Of a DNA stretch of 64,000 nucleotides, positions 8,080 through 17,056 are shown one piece after another (the stretch's first letter is position 1; each line of letters opens with the position of its first letter). The notes under the pieces were generated by a model. It was given only the letters and a program-made list of their open reading frames with translations, had not been told where the DNA came from and did no database searches. The DNA is from Coprothermobacter platensis DSM 11748 (GTDB lineage Bacteria; Coprothermobacterota; Coprothermobacteria; Coprothermobacterales; Coprothermobacteraceae), in NCBI RefSeq assembly GCF_000378005.1, contig NZ_KB899040.1, positions 1,252,795 to 1,316,794 on the forward strand, written 5' to 3'. The position numbers and the translations under genes were made by a program.

Positions 8080-8867
8080 TAAGTTACCGCCCCCTTACTT
8101 TCAACAGGGCTCCACACACCAAATCCCTGAGATGTGCTTGCCCCCAAACCGCAGTCGTAGGTTATCTTTATCAGTTCTGGGTTGCCTTGCAAAAGATAGT
8201 AACCCGTGTAACCTTCTATGACCTTGCCCTTGAAATACACTAATTTTTTATCCCTTATAATATTGAAATGCTTTGGTTCGATGCTTAAGTGCATATCATT
8301 GAACGCATTTTCGTGAATACTGTTGCCTAAAGCTACTTGTGTAGCAGCATATTTACTTTTAGCGTTTTCCTCTACCAGAATTTTAGCTTGAGAATCTACG
8401 GGTGCGTAGTAATGCGTAAAAACTTTGCCGTTTTTAGAGAAGGAGTCGTAAACAGTTAGTGGTGACTCCATCCTTATGGTTATTTTTTGCTTTGCTGGTG
8501 GATCTGGCATTATTTCGCACTGCGTCAAGAGTATGTTATTACCTCCGAGCCTTATTTCCTCTTTGGTAAAAGCATTCTGCACGAAATCCTCTACAAGAGG
8601 CAGAAGAGAACTGCTAAAGTAAAATGTCATAGTTTTATCAAAGCTAATTTCTCGCTTTTCCTTGTTCACTTTACCATGTTCCAATATGCGTGAGTAAGAG
8701 AAGAGCTTTAGTTTTTTGTTTCCATACGGGAAACCATCTATGTAGATAAGGCGTGCCGTTTCTGGCGTAAACATTTGATAAACCAATTTATGTATGCTGT
8801 ACAAGTACTGCAATGGTAACGTTATAGGCTTGCCATCTAAAGAAATAAACTGCACCTTAATGCGCAT
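8079..8867 (-). CDS. cas6: CRISPR RNA endoribonuclease Cas6
   Basis: Cas6 cuts the precursor crRNA within each repeat. The 262-aa protein has two ferredoxin-like halves and the diagnostic glycine-rich loop near the C-terminus (GLGASTSQGFG, about 238-248). A GAAGGA ribosome site precedes ATG 8867. It is the first recognised cas gene of the operon, 26 bp downstream of two overlapping micro-ORFs. Confidence 0.9.
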   Translation of the reverse strand: MRIKVQFISLDGKPITLPLQYLYSIHKLVYQMFTPETARLIYIDGFPYGNKKLKLFSYSRILEHGKVNKEKREISFDKTMTFYFSSSLLPLVEDFVQNAFTKEEIRLGGNNILLTQCEIMPDPPAKQKITIRMESPLTVYDSFSKNGKVFTHYYAPVDSQAKILVEENAKSKYAATQVALGNSIHENAFNDMHLSIEPKHFNIIRDKKLVYFKGKVIEGYTGYYLLQGNPELIKITYDCGLGASTSQGFGVWSPVESKGAVT

Positions 8868-8893
8868 ACTGTCTAGTCCTTCTTTGTCACAGT

Positions 8894-9001
8894 CTATTCG
8901 CGTATCAATCTGTCAACAGGCTCTCGCATGAGCAAATGCAGTCCATCCGCAGTAAAGTCTTTTATACCAGTCCCACTTATAACAACATTATCTTTTAACA
9001 T
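8894..9001 (-). CDS. micro-ORF of 35 codons upstream of cas6
   Basis: The frame starts at ATG 9001 inside the last codons of the preceding micro-ORF (7-nt overlap) and ends 26 bp before cas6. It encodes a charged 35-aa peptide (start MLKDNVVISGTGIKD, end PVDRLIRE). I do not recognise it. The overlap suggests translational coupling, but it and its neighbour could be pieces of one older gene broken by a frameshift. Confidence 0.35.
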   Translation of the reverse strand: MLKDNVVISGTGIKDFTADGLHLLMREPVDRLIRE

Positions 9002-9132
9002 AATCGCATTATTTCATAGAAAGCATGATCTATAGATGGAACTAATCTGTAAATGTTCGCGGCTTGGCTTACGTATTGCTGTACTGTTTGCCGAAATGTC
9101 CTCCCCGTATTCTGCCTTTGTTGTCTTGCCAT
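8995..9132 (-). CDS. micro-ORF of 45 codons at the head of the cas operon
   Basis: ATG 9132 is preceded by a G-rich, weak ribosome site (GGGGG about 5 nt upstream). The peptide is glutamine- and arginine-rich at its start (MARQQRQNTGRTFRQ) and ends EIMRLC. No family is recognised. The upstream AT-rich stretch at about 9140-9190 is the likely place of the cas operon promoter, but I could not assign boxes. Confidence 0.35.
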   Translation of the reverse strand: MARQQRQNTGRTFRQTVQQYVSQAANIYRLVPSIDHAFYEIMRLC

Positions 9133-9231
9133 AATGCCCCCATTTCTATTCCATAATCATATTGTTATTTAATGATAATATATGCTAGTACAAAAAACAT
9201 CTAATTATAGGACGAACAATCCGGCAGTATT

Positions 9232-9405
9232 TTAAAAGGAAGACTATGCTTAGATGTTTATCACGAATGTGTGGTCATTTAAGTACCTTTAATCAGAGAA
9301 GAAAGTTTGTTCCTACTATATAATGCAGGCGGACTCTTCCCATACCTAAAGGCGTTCACTAAACAGTATATCCCCCATCGAATCACTATGGCTAAAGAGA
9401 GTTAA
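9232..9405 (+). pseudogene. decayed reading frame, family unknown
   Basis: On the plus strand one frame reads a protein-like segment interrupted by a stop at 9280-9282. The second part reads REESLFLLYNAGGLFPYLKAF and continues to a stop at 9403-9405. There is no start codon with a ribosome site. It looks like the remains of a gene in the 340-bp stretch between the cas and PTS operons, which otherwise shows nothing. Confidence 0.25.
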
Positions 9406-9476
9406 GACTCATTAACAAAATAGAACACGAGAAATTTCTATAGGAGATTCTTCTCAGCGTAGTAAATAAGACACAA

Positions 9477-9587
9477 TTACATCTCGGTAGACTCCTCACT
9501 GAATTTACCTGCGATTTCTAGTAATGTTTTTGTTATGTAATATGTTCTCATACTTGTAGTTCCGTACTTACGAAGTTTTCGAAACAT
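9477..9587 (-). CDS. small basic protein, 36 aa
   Basis: ATG 9587 has an excellent ribosome site (AGGAGG, 7 nt upstream), which rules against the longer frame starting further up. The peptide (MFRKLRKYGTTSMRTYY at the start, ending EESTEM) has a basic N-terminal half and an acidic tail. It lies downstream of the terminator of the PTS operon on the same strand. No family recognised. Confidence 0.5.
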   Translation of the reverse strand: MFRKLRKYGTTSMRTYYITKTLLEIAGKFSEESTEM

Positions 9588-9695
9588 GGAAAATCCTCCT
9601 GAACATGTAAAAAGGTTAAAGTAAAGCCTAACAAAAGAACTGAAGCAGAAAGGCAAACTGCCGATTCTCGTAGCCACAAAGAGCACTATAGGAAA

Positions 9696-9746
9696 CGAAA
9701 AAGAGCCCAAGAATAGTAGTGCATTTCACCTACAGCTCAGGCTCTT
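9696..9746 (-). terminator. rho-independent-type terminator of the PTS operon
   Basis: AAGAGCC (9701-9707) and GGCTCTT (9740-9746) form a 7-bp stem. Read on the minus strand the stem is followed by a T-run (CTCTTTTTC). A second short stem (GTAG/CTAC) sits in the loop. It lies just after the agaS-like stop. Confidence 0.55.
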
Positions 9747-9779
9747 AATTTCTAAAGATGTATGTATTCTTTCTTATTG

Positions 9780-10940
9780 TTATAAGTCGTATATGCGAAC
9801 GCCTTTTACAACCCTGTTGACATGCCCTTCAGGATTGGGATTATCAGGCGTTATACCCAATTGGAGCGATTTGAAAATACCAAGTAGCTGGGCGTAGATA
9901 ATGTAAACTGGGGTGAGAAAAGCTGCATCTACATCGGAAAAATCATTTTTTAGGCAAAAGGCATAATCCAAACCGCTTAATGTTTTGTTGTAAGGGAAGA
10001 AACCTACGAGTTTCCGCTCGCCACCATCAGCAATCACTTCGTTTATCAAATCCATTTCATAACGTTGCGTATATGGATCGGTAGAAACAAAGAAGCCAAG
10101 TAAAGTAGAGTCATTGATGACAGATTTTGGTCCATGCCTAAAACCAAGGAAGCTATTGGAATTGGTATTCACTACACCATGGGTAAGCTCCAGCGTCTTT
10201 AGTGCAGCTTCAGTGGCGCACCCTTTTAGGCAACCGCTCCCAAGATAAACAAGGCGATTATAATCGTTGTTTGCTATTTCTTGAATAGCTGAAACATCTT
10301 CTGATAATATCCTTTTAGCTTCTTGAGATAGCTTTGCAAAAAGCGATTCCCATCTTTCTATATCCTTTATGTGTGGAAGCATGATTTCTGCCAAAAGCAT
10401 GGATGTGAAGCTGCTGGTCATAGCAAAACCCAAATCGTTCGTAGCTTCTGGCATCAAAATGTTTAGAGAGTTTTCTTCGTGAGCTGCTTCTTTAAAGAGT
10501 TGTCCGCTGGGATTACAGGTGATGTTTAGAAAATGGACATTATCAATGAGCTCTTTGGCTAACTTAATCGTAGCAACACTTTCTGGGCTATCACCAGAAC
10601 GTGCATGAGATATGATTAATGTTTCTCTGTCTTTAAACAAATAATCTTTAGGTGCTGACACAATGTCAGTAGTGTCTATAGCCTCTATGTTAAGACCCAA
10701 TGCCCTTCTCAGGTAGCCAGCGCTACTGTAGCCAACAAAGGCAGAAGTACCAGCTCCAGTTAAGATGATGCGTATGTGTTTGTTTGAGAACAATGGTGTT
10801 AGGAAGTCACATATGTTTTGTTTCTCACCCTTAAGCGTTTCAAACAGTTTTAACCAAACATCCGGTTGTTGGTTTATTTCGCGTGCCGTGTTATACCCGC
10901 CTTTATCTTGGAAAAAACGCTCATCATGACCGAGTAACAT
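9780..10940 (-). CDS. agaS: AgaS-type SIS-domain sugar-phosphate isomerase/deaminase
   Basis: Two SIS (phosphosugar-binding) domains are visible: ILTGAGTSAFVGYS near 60, IISHARSGDSPESV near 110, and YLGSGCLKG in the second half followed by EAALKTLELT. This is the AgaS family, which isomerises and deaminates amino-sugar phosphates such as galactosamine-6-phosphate. Length (386 aa) is normal. ATG 10940 is preferred over the in-frame TTG just upstream, since AAGGGG lies 6 nt before it. It is the last gene of the PTS operon, after a strong intercistronic hairpin. The exact substrate cannot be read from sequence. Confidence 0.85.
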   Translation of the reverse strand: MLLGHDERFFQDKGGYNTAREINQQPDVWLKLFETLKGEKQNICDFLTPLFSNKHIRIILTGAGTSAFVGYSSAGYLRRALGLNIEAIDTTDIVSAPKDYLFKDRETLIISHARSGDSPESVATIKLAKELIDNVHFLNITCNPSGQLFKEAAHEENSLNILMPEATNDLGFAMTSSFTSMLLAEIMLPHIKDIERWESLFAKLSQEAKRILSEDVSAIQEIANNDYNRLVYLGSGCLKGCATEAALKTLELTHGVVNTNSNSFLGFRHGPKSVINDSTLLGFFVSTDPYTQRYEMDLINEVIADGGERKLVGFFPYNKTLSGLDYAFCLKNDFSDVDAAFLTPVYIIYAQLLGIFKSLQLGITPDNPNPEGHVNRVVKGVRIYDL

Positions 10941-10975
10941 CAATAACCCCTTCTTTCCATTAGTACTTTTTGCTG

Positions 10976-11018
10976 GGGGTAAGCAGTCTTCACAAAGAGA
11001 AGAAAGACTGCTTACCCC
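10976..11018. other. perfect 15-bp intercistronic hairpin
   Basis: GGGGTAAGCAGTCTT (10976-10990) and its exact complement (11004-11018) enclose a 13-nt loop. There is no T-run on either side. It separates EIIA from agaS and may protect upstream mRNA from decay or set the ratio of the isomerase to the transporter. Confidence 0.75.
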
Positions 11019-11029
11019 ATAAAATGGAG

Positions 11030-11467
11030 TTATATCCCTTCAGAAAAATCCTGATTTGTGTTGATACTGTTTGTGTTTACCTTTTTGAAACGGATAGTAA
11101 AGTTCTTGCTTACATCCACAATAAAATCAGCCAAATCGCTTAATGAATGCTCTTCTCTGCCCATGAAAGCTTCCATTATGGACCCAATGTTGCATCCGGC
11201 TACGACTTCTATTTTGTCTGTTTCATTAGCAAGCTGAGCAGCTACCTTATAAGGAGTGCCTCCTAACAGATCGCAAATGAACAATACTTCTGCATCCTTA
11301 CGTTCACTAAGGATTTTAGAAAACTTTTCTTTCAGCGTAACATCGCTGTCTGTCTCTTCAAAATCGACAAAATAGAGATCATCACCTGCCCCAAGGAGCA
11401 TATCCAAAGAAGACTTAACACCTGCAGCGAACTTCCCATGACCAGTTACAATGAATACTTTGCTCAC
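11030..11467 (-). CDS. PTS system mannose-family EIIA component
   Basis: EIIA accepts phosphate from HPr and passes it to EIIB. The 145-aa protein shows the EIIA-Man signature with the phospho-histidine H10 in IVTGHGKFAAG and the LFICDLLGGTPYKVA segment near 86-100. The GTG start shares its first G with the EIID stop (TAGTG). It belongs to the B-C-D-A gene order of this operon. Confidence 0.9.
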   Translation of the reverse strand: MSKVFIVTGHGKFAAGVKSSLDMLLGAGDDLYFVDFEETDSDVTLKEKFSKILSERKDAEVLFICDLLGGTPYKVAAQLANETDKIEVVAGCNIGSIMEAFMGREEHSLSDLADFIVDVSKNFTIRFKKVNTNSINTNQDFSEGI

Positions 11468-12306
11468 TACAACACCCCAATAGCCGAAAGAAGGATGGCG
11501 AGCCCTAAAGTGAGAAGAATCAGGACCACAGGGCTAACGTGTTTGTTCTTCAGAAGGTAGTACATGAGAAGCACATAACCCAGAGGCAGAATGTTAGGGA
11601 ATATCTTATCGAAGAAGTCTGTCTGCAGTGATACGGTTTTGGCTTCATTGATGGGTATCTGGAGCGCCAACTGGATATGCACATAGGAAGCGATCAAGCC
11701 GCCGATGACAGTGATACCCAATATGGTTGCTACTCTGGAAACAGCTTGCGCTGTATTCCTTATAAGCTCTATGGCTCTCGTTCCCAGATTGTAACCCAGA
11801 TGAGTTAGAGGAACCCTTAATAAGAAAATAGATAAGTATACGGCAAAGAATAAAATCGGGCCGAGCAAACTTCCTTCCAGAGCGAAAGAAGAACTTATAC
11901 CAACTACGATGGGCAATATGGTGAACCAAAACAATGCATCACCTATGCCTGCTAAAGGACCAAAAAGAGCTACTTTAAGTCCCTTAATAACATTCCTGTC
12001 CATGTGCTTTTCTTCCATGGAAAGTAGCAAGCCCATAAGGAAACCAGCAAAGTTTGGGTGCGTATTGATGAATTCGAGGTTATCTTTCATTGCTTCAGAT
12101 AAGGCTTGCTTATCATCTTTGTAAATCTTTTGCAAGAAAGGTAATTGCGCCATGGTAAAGCCAGAAGCTTGCATACGTTCGTAGTTAAAGCCAGCTTGCA
12201 AGAATGAAGAATAAAAAGCCAGCTTTGTTATATCACTTTTAGTCAAAACCTGTTCAGGCTCTTTGGATTCGGGTTCTTTGTTTTGAGGATCGTTAAATTC
12301 CTTCAT
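11467..12306 (-). CDS. PTS system mannose-family EIID component
   Basis: This membrane subunit forms the sugar channel together with EIIC. The family motif is clear (FYSSFLQAGFNYERMQASGF near 30-50), as are the KGLKVALFGPLAGIGDALFW region and C-terminal hydrophobic helices. ATG 12306 (279 aa) is chosen because GGGAGGCG lies 6 nt upstream; the longer GTG start would begin just at that site. It overlaps the end of EIIC by 14 bp. Confidence 0.9.
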   Translation of the reverse strand: MKEFNDPQNKEPESKEPEQVLTKSDITKLAFYSSFLQAGFNYERMQASGFTMAQLPFLQKIYKDDKQALSEAMKDNLEFINTHPNFAGFLMGLLLSMEEKHMDRNVIKGLKVALFGPLAGIGDALFWFTILPIVVGISSSFALEGSLLGPILFFAVYLSIFLLRVPLTHLGYNLGTRAIELIRNTAQAVSRVATILGITVIGGLIASYVHIQLALQIPINEAKTVSLQTDFFDKIFPNILPLGYVLLMYYLLKNKHVSPVVLILLTLGLAILLSAIGVL

Positions 12307-13105
12307 TTTCTTCGCCTCCCTCACCTGGAGTCATGGAAACGTTTGATGACATAGCAGCATTTGATTTGTTCCTCTGTATATTGAAATACTCATATATGGC
12401 CAAAGCCGCACCGATAACAGCAACAGGCAGTATGTTGGAGAATGGTATGAAAGAAGCAATCCAGAAACCGATAATCAAGAACGGCGTGTACTCCACATTG
12501 AACATAACGCCCATGAGCATCGCGAATCCTACAGCGGGCAAAATACCTCCGGCTACACTAAGACCGTGTGTTAACCATGCTGGCATAGATTGTACAAGTG
12601 CTCTCATGGCATCTTGAGCCACATAAACACTTAAGAAGACTACTACACCGTAGGTTACAGCCACAATCGCCGTCATTAACAAATTCAACCTTATGAACGC
12701 TTTAGTGTTTGCTTCAGCAGCATATCTGTCTGCCATAGGCATAAAGAAGGAAAATACTGAATAATACAACAAGATGATATACTGCATAAGCAAACTGAAA
12801 GGCAGAGCCAAACCCAAAGCAGCCTGCGGTGTTACGCCAACGGTATGGGCAATTACAACCCCCATTATACCCGCGAGAATAGGGTTAGGCGGTTGCGTTC
12901 CTCCGGCAGGCGTGAGACCGGCAAATGCCAGTTCTGTTAGACCGCCCACAATTAATCCCGTTTGTAAGTCTCCCAAAATGAGACCAGCAAGAGTACAGAC
13001 AATAATGGGCCTGAAAATGAAGAGCGCTTCAAGCCAAAAATCCACACCTACGATTACAGCAAGGATAGCCAAGGCTATACCTTGCCCGAGCGTGATGCTG
13101 ATCAT
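12293..13105 (-). CDS. PTS system mannose/sorbose-family EIIC component
   Basis: The 270-aa polytopic permease subunit carries the EIIC-Man hallmarks: several hydrophobic helices, GGLTELAFAGLTPAGGTQPP near 54-73 and a long run of membrane segments. The C-terminus (MTPGEGGEENEGI) is cytoplasmic-like. A GAGGAGGG site lies 6 nt before ATG 13105. Confidence 0.9.
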   Translation of the reverse strand: MISITLGQGIALAILAVIVGVDFWLEALFIFRPIIVCTLAGLILGDLQTGLIVGGLTELAFAGLTPAGGTQPPNPILAGIMGVVIAHTVGVTPQAALGLALPFSLLMQYIILLYYSVFSFFMPMADRYAAEANTKAFIRLNLLMTAIVAVTYGVVVFLSVYVAQDAMRALVQSMPAWLTHGLSVAGGILPAVGFAMLMGVMFNVEYTPFLIIGFWIASFIPFSNILPVAVIGAALAIYEYFNIQRNKSNAAMSSNVSMTPGEGGEENEGI

Positions 13106-13123
13106 GTTCTTCCCTCCTCAGTA

Positions 13124-13579
13124 TTAATCTATTTGTTGTTTCCGATCACCTGGTACATCCTGGATAAATACATTGACCCCTTTAGATTTTATGTAGCGAA
13201 GATCCTCTAAATCCTTGTCATCCACAAAAACTTTCTTGCTAAGTTGTTTCTTACCGGTGGAAAAGTGCATGTTGCCCACATTTACTTCTTTAATGGGAAC
13301 ACCCCCATCTACGAGTTTTCTAACTACTTCTGGTGTTTTGCAAATAAGAAAAATCTTCTGCGAAGGTGCAGCCTTGTGGATGGTATCTATGGTCTGCTGT
13401 ATGGTGAAAAACCTTATACCAGCACCTGCTGCTTCAGCCGTCACCGCCATTAGCTGCTGCTGTAGAGGATCCTTCGCTACATCATCATCCGCAACCACAA
13501 TTAAATTAGCACCCAATGTTTTCGTCCATGTAACGCCCACCTGTCCATGAACCAATCTGTTATCAATTCTTGTTAACAA
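13124..13579 (-). CDS. PTS system mannose-family EIIB component
   Basis: EIIB passes phosphate to the sugar during uptake. The signature RIDNRLVHGQV at the N-terminus carries the phospho-histidine H11. Length 151 aa is normal. The start appears to be TTG 13579, with GGTGA about 10 nt upstream; no better in-frame start is present. Together with EIIC, EIID and EIIA it makes a complete transporter of the AgaVWEF/Sor type. Confidence 0.88.
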   Translation of the reverse strand: MLTRIDNRLVHGQVGVTWTKTLGANLIVVADDDVAKDPLQQQLMAVTAEAAGAGIRFFTIQQTIDTIHKAAPSQKIFLICKTPEVVRKLVDGGVPIKEVNVGNMHFSTGKKQLSKKVFVDDKDLEDLRYIKSKGVNVFIQDVPGDRKQQID

Positions 13580-13640
13580 AATATTAGGTTCACCCGTAAC
13601 ACATCTCTCCCTCGTTTAAGCAATAAGCTACTTGATATTG

Positions 13641-13675
13641 ATTATAATTTGCCATTTTCTTGCTAATAAAGTAAG
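13641..13675 (-). promoter_or_regulatory. possible internal promoter before EIIB
   Basis: A TATAAT box (complement of 13641-13646) lies in the AT-rich 166-bp gap between the aldolase and EIIB. The matching -35 region 17 bp upstream (TTATTA) is weak. It would allow the transporter half of the operon to be expressed separately. Confidence 0.3.
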
Positions 13676-13745
13676 CAACTTTATAGCAAAATCAAGCTAC
13701 GCAAAGCCTTTTTTGCCAAAATTTTGTACTTTAAGAAAATATTAA

Positions 13746-14600
13746 TTAGTCTGCCTTATTTTGGCATCCGGCAATTTGTATCTTATGCACTGCTACTTCC
13801 TTAGCAGCTTGGATAGCAGGAGCAAAGTACTTTCTTGGATCGTTTTCTTCTGGATGCTCTTCCAAATAGGCTTTTAAAGCATTGACGAAGGCAATCTTTA
13901 TATCGGTAGCGATATTGAGCTTGTTTATTCCGTCTTTGACAGCTTGCATAACCATTTCATCAGGTATGTCAGAGCCGCCATGAAGAACGATTGGAATGCT
14001 CACCATATTTTTTATCGTTCTCAAGCGTTCATAATCTATCTTAGGTGTCCCTTTGTAAAGTCCATGCGCTGTACCTATAGCAATAGCGATAGAGTCTATG
14101 CCTGTTCTTTCCACAAATTCAACGGCCTTCTCTGGGTCAGTAAGCGATGATTCATAATCCATCACATCTATGTTTTCTTCCCTGCCACCCAAACGCCCTA
14201 ATTCTGCTTCTACCTGAACGCCATGCGCATGCGCATATTCAACAACCTTTCTTGTTGCCTCTATGTTCTCTTCAAATGGTAACTTCGACCCATCGTACAT
14301 AACCGATGTGTAACCAGCATCAACACATTTCTTGGTTAACTCAATATCTTCAGCATGATCCAAATGCAATGCCATGGGGATATCATTCTCCTTCGATGCA
14401 GCATTCGCCATCGCCACAAGATATTCCAAGCCAGCAAAATTCACAGTTCCTGGCGTAGTCTGTAGGATAATTGGTGAACGCATCTCTGAAGCCGCAGAAA
14501 CAACGGCTTTCAACGTTTCCAAATTGTGCACATTGAATGCCACAACGGCATAGTTTTCTTTCATAGCTTTTACCAAAATTTCTTTTGAAGAAATCAACAT
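13746..14600 (-). CDS. class II ketose-bisphosphate aldolase (GatY/KbaY/Fba family)
   Basis: The zinc-dependent enzyme cleaves a ketose 1,6-bisphosphate to DHAP and an aldehyde. From ATG 14600 it is 284 aa, the usual length for GatY/KbaY. Catalytic D81 and zinc H82 lie in ALHLDHAED, further zinc ligands are H179 (GTAHGLYKG) and H207 (VLHGGSDI). A longer frame exists, but AAGGAG about 11 nt upstream and the family N-terminus (MLISSKEIL) favour this start. With AgaS and the PTS next door, tagatose-1,6-bisphosphate is a plausible substrate, but fructose-1,6-bisphosphate cannot be excluded. Confidence 0.85.
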   Translation of the reverse strand: MLISSKEILVKAMKENYAVVAFNVHNLETLKAVVSAASEMRSPIILQTTPGTVNFAGLEYLVAMANAASKENDIPMALHLDHAEDIELTKKCVDAGYTSVMYDGSKLPFEENIEATRKVVEYAHAHGVQVEAELGRLGGREENIDVMDYESSLTDPEKAVEFVERTGIDSIAIAIGTAHGLYKGTPKIDYERLRTIKNMVSIPIVLHGGSDIPDEMVMQAVKDGINKLNIATDIKIAFVNALKAYLEEHPEENDPRKYFAPAIQAAKEVAVHKIQIAGCQNKAD

Positions 14601-14664
14601 TCCTTCAACATCTCCTTTCAGAGTAGATGTTATTTTTACTGTCTTTATTAATAACATGTACAAT

Positions 14665-14706
14665 GGTCAAAAGCAAGACAGCAAAATAACCATCCTGCTT
14701 TTGACC
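14665..14706. other. 11-bp intercistronic hairpin upstream of the aldolase
   Basis: GGTCAAAAGCA (14665-14675) pairs exactly with TGCTTTTGACC (14696-14706). On the coding (minus) strand it is not followed by a T-run, so a processing or stability element is more likely than a terminator. It is the second such hairpin in this operon. Confidence 0.6.
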
Positions 14707-14736
14707 TGTTTTTATTATCTTGTTAATTAACACAAA

Positions 14737-15567
14737 TCAGTTCATTTTAAGGTTTTTAAACTTTTCAGCTTGTGACTTTATGGCAACTTCTACTGGCAAC
14801 CGTTCCATGCTAGAGGCGCCAAAGAATCCAACAATGTCTTTCGTATGGTCAAAAATGTATTGGGCATCTTCAGGCTCGGCAATAGGTCCGCCATGGCAGA
14901 TAACCATGATATCTGGATTGGCACTCTTTGCAGCATCATGAATATTCTGAATGCGCTTTGCACAGTCATCTAAAGTGAGAGCCGTTTTTGCTCCAATAGA
15001 ACCCTTTGTGGTAAGACCCATGTGTGCTACCAATATGTCTGCGCCAGCTTTTGCCATAGCAATGGCGTCATCTTCATTAAATACATAAGGGCACGTGAGC
15101 ATGTCCATCTCATGTGCCAAAGCAATTGTCTCTACTTCTTTGTAGTAACCCATGTCTGTCTCTTCCAAGTTTTGACGGAACTGTCCATCAATTAGACCTA
15201 CTGTAGGAAAGTTCTGGACACCGGTAAATCCAATGTCTTTAAGCTCTTTGAGAAAATTTTTCATAACTCTAAACGGATCTGTTCCGTTAACGCCAGCTAA
15301 AACAGCAGAATCAGGTACTACAGGTAAAACTTCTCTGGCCATGTCTACAACAATTTGGTTTGCATCACCATAAGCCAACAAACCTGCTAAAGAACCTCGG
15401 CCAGCCATTCTGTAGCGGCCAGAATTATATATGATGACCAAATCGACGCCCCCTGCCACAGAAAACTTAGCAGATATGCCTGTGCCTGCGCCAGCTCCGA
15501 TTATGGGCTTGCCACTTTTTACCTGAGCATGAAGTCGCTCTAATGCTGTCTTCCTGTCAATCGCCAT
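14737..15567 (-). CDS. phosphoenolpyruvate hydrolase-like TIM-barrel protein (PF09370 family)
   Basis: The 276-aa protein has the features of the family matching the C-terminal half of the plant Tm-1 resistance protein: [20 protein letters not shown] near the N-terminus, [18 protein letters not shown] at about 45-62, [16 protein letters not shown], and [15 protein letters not shown] near 225. Annotators call it phosphoenolpyruvate hydrolase family, but the true reaction is not established. It follows its usual partner (the Tm-1-like ATP-binding protein) by 16 bp. Confidence 0.8.
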   Translation of the reverse strand: MAIDRKTALERLHAQVKSGKPIIGAGAGTGISAKFSVAGGVDLVIIYNSGRYRMAGRGSLAGLLAYGDANQIVVDMAREVLPVVPDSAVLAGVNGTDPFRVMKNFLKELKDIGFTGVQNFPTVGLIDGQFRQNLEETDMGYYKEVETIALAHEMDMLTCPYVFNEDDAIAMAKAGADILVAHMGLTTKGSIGAKTALTLDDCAKRIQNIHDAAKSANPDIMVICHGGPIAEPEDAQYIFDHTKDIVGFFGASSMERLPVEVAIKSQAEKFKNLKMN

Positions 15568-15583
15568 AAATGTTTTCCTCCTT

Positions 15584-16816
15584 TTAATTGACTTTGCTAT
15601 TTCGAATCAACTGAAGCAACGCTTCTGCCATTGCTTCAGCAAATTCCGGATCATTGATGTTGTAATTCAGTTCCCGCACTTCAATACGTGGGTCAAGATT
15701 CTTCTTCAATGTTTCAAAGAGAACTTTGTCAGCTTCTGGATCAAAGAAGGGCATGCCTTCTTTGTCAATGCCTGACACGCCTTTTAAGGGCAAAAAGACT
15801 ATAACAGGACCCTTTGCCTTGTTAAGCTTTTCAGCTAATATTTCTCCTAATCTGCGATTTTCTTCTAATGTAGTCCTCATTAAAGTTACCGTAGGATTAT
15901 GTACATGCAGTTTTCTCGATCTAAACTTCTCCGGCACAGTATCCATGGGACCGAAATTGACCATATCTAAAGCCCCTACAGAAACCACTTGAGGGATGCC
16001 CATCTTACCAGCAGCATCCAAACGTGTTGGACCTGCAGAAAGCACACCGCCTACTAATTCGTCTGCCCATTCTGTAGTAGTGATATCAGCTACTGCATCG
16101 ATAAAGCCACTTTCTATTAAGCTTTCCATTGCCATTCCTCCTGTGCCAGTGGCATGGAAAACCAACACTTCACACCCGTTATCTTCTAAAATGGACCGCA
16201 CCTTTTCCACACATGGGGTTGTAAGACCAAACATAGTGGCCCCTACTAAAGGTTTTTCACTTTGATCCTGCTTCGCAACTTCCAAAGGTTCTGCTTCAAC
16301 CATGCCGCATATGGCGCCAGCGGCATTTGCAAGTATACGAGATGACAGTCGGTTTATGCCAGAAATGTCTATTACGGAATACATCATGGTAATGTCTTTT
16401 ATGCCTACATAAGGACGTGTATCTCCCGAAGCCATAGTTGACACCATAACCTTAGGGAATCCCACTGGTAATGCTCTCATAGCGGCTGTAGCTAAAGATG
16501 TACCACCTGATCCGCCAAGGCTGATTATGCCGTCAATTTTCCCGTTTTCGTAAAGCTCCTGAACTAACAAAGTGGCACCTTTTGCCATAGCTTCTATGGC
16601 TACACCCCTGTCAGCTCTATTAAGTTCGTCAATGCTGTAGCCAGCTTTCGCCGCTACTTGCTCGCGTGTTATGTCTGCTTTTACAGAAGGGCTACCCATA
16701 GTTCCGGCGTCTATAAGAACGGTTTTATGACCACGTTTTTCAATAATTGCCTTGACATAAGCAAACTCTTTGCCTTTAGTGTCTAACGTCCCCAGTAACG
16801 CAATTGTTCTTTCCAT
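15584..16816 (-). CDS. Tm-1-like ATP-binding-domain protein (UPF0261)
   Basis: The family matches the N-terminal half of plant Tm-1. Features: [15 protein letters not shown] at the start, [17 protein letters not shown] near 110-125, [14 protein letters not shown], and [15 protein letters not shown] near 235. I start at ATG 16816 (410 aa), the family N-terminus, with AAAGGATG upstream; the frame extends 32 codons further without family similarity. It is the first gene of the PTS operon. The biochemical role is unknown; a nucleotide-dependent step on a sugar acid or phosphate is a guess. Confidence 0.8.
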   Translation of the reverse strand: MERTIALLGTLDTKGKEFAYVKAIIEKRGHKTVLIDAGTMGSPSVKADITREQVAAKAGYSIDELNRADRGVAIEAMAKGATLLVQELYENGKIDGIISLGGSGGTSLATAAMRALPVGFPKVMVSTMASGDTRPYVGIKDITMMYSVIDISGINRLSSRILANAAGAICGMVEAEPLEVAKQDQSEKPLVGATMFGLTTPCVEKVRSILEDNGCEVLVFHATGTGGMAMESLIESGFIDAVADITTTEWADELVGGVLSAGPTRLDAAGKMGIPQVVSVGALDMVNFGPMDTVPEKFRSRKLHVHNPTVTLMRTTLEENRRLGEILAEKLNKAKGPVIVFLPLKGVSGIDKEGMPFFDPEADKVLFETLKKNLDPRIEVRELNYNINDPEFAEAMAEALLQLIRNSKVN

Positions 16817-17056
16817 CACGTCACATCCTTTAAAGGCCCGATTACCCCCCAAAGCCTCAATTACATGCATTTTAGCATCCAAACAGTCTTTTTGCTTAAC
16901 CAAATTCAGCAATAATCTTAGCCGTGTCCGCTATCACAATAGTATGAATAATCAAGAAATCAAGAAATCACGAAACACACTTTATAGATATGCAATAAGA
17001 CCAAGCATTCTTGGAAATCAGCTGCATATGAGGACAATGCGTAGGCCAAAGGCAGC

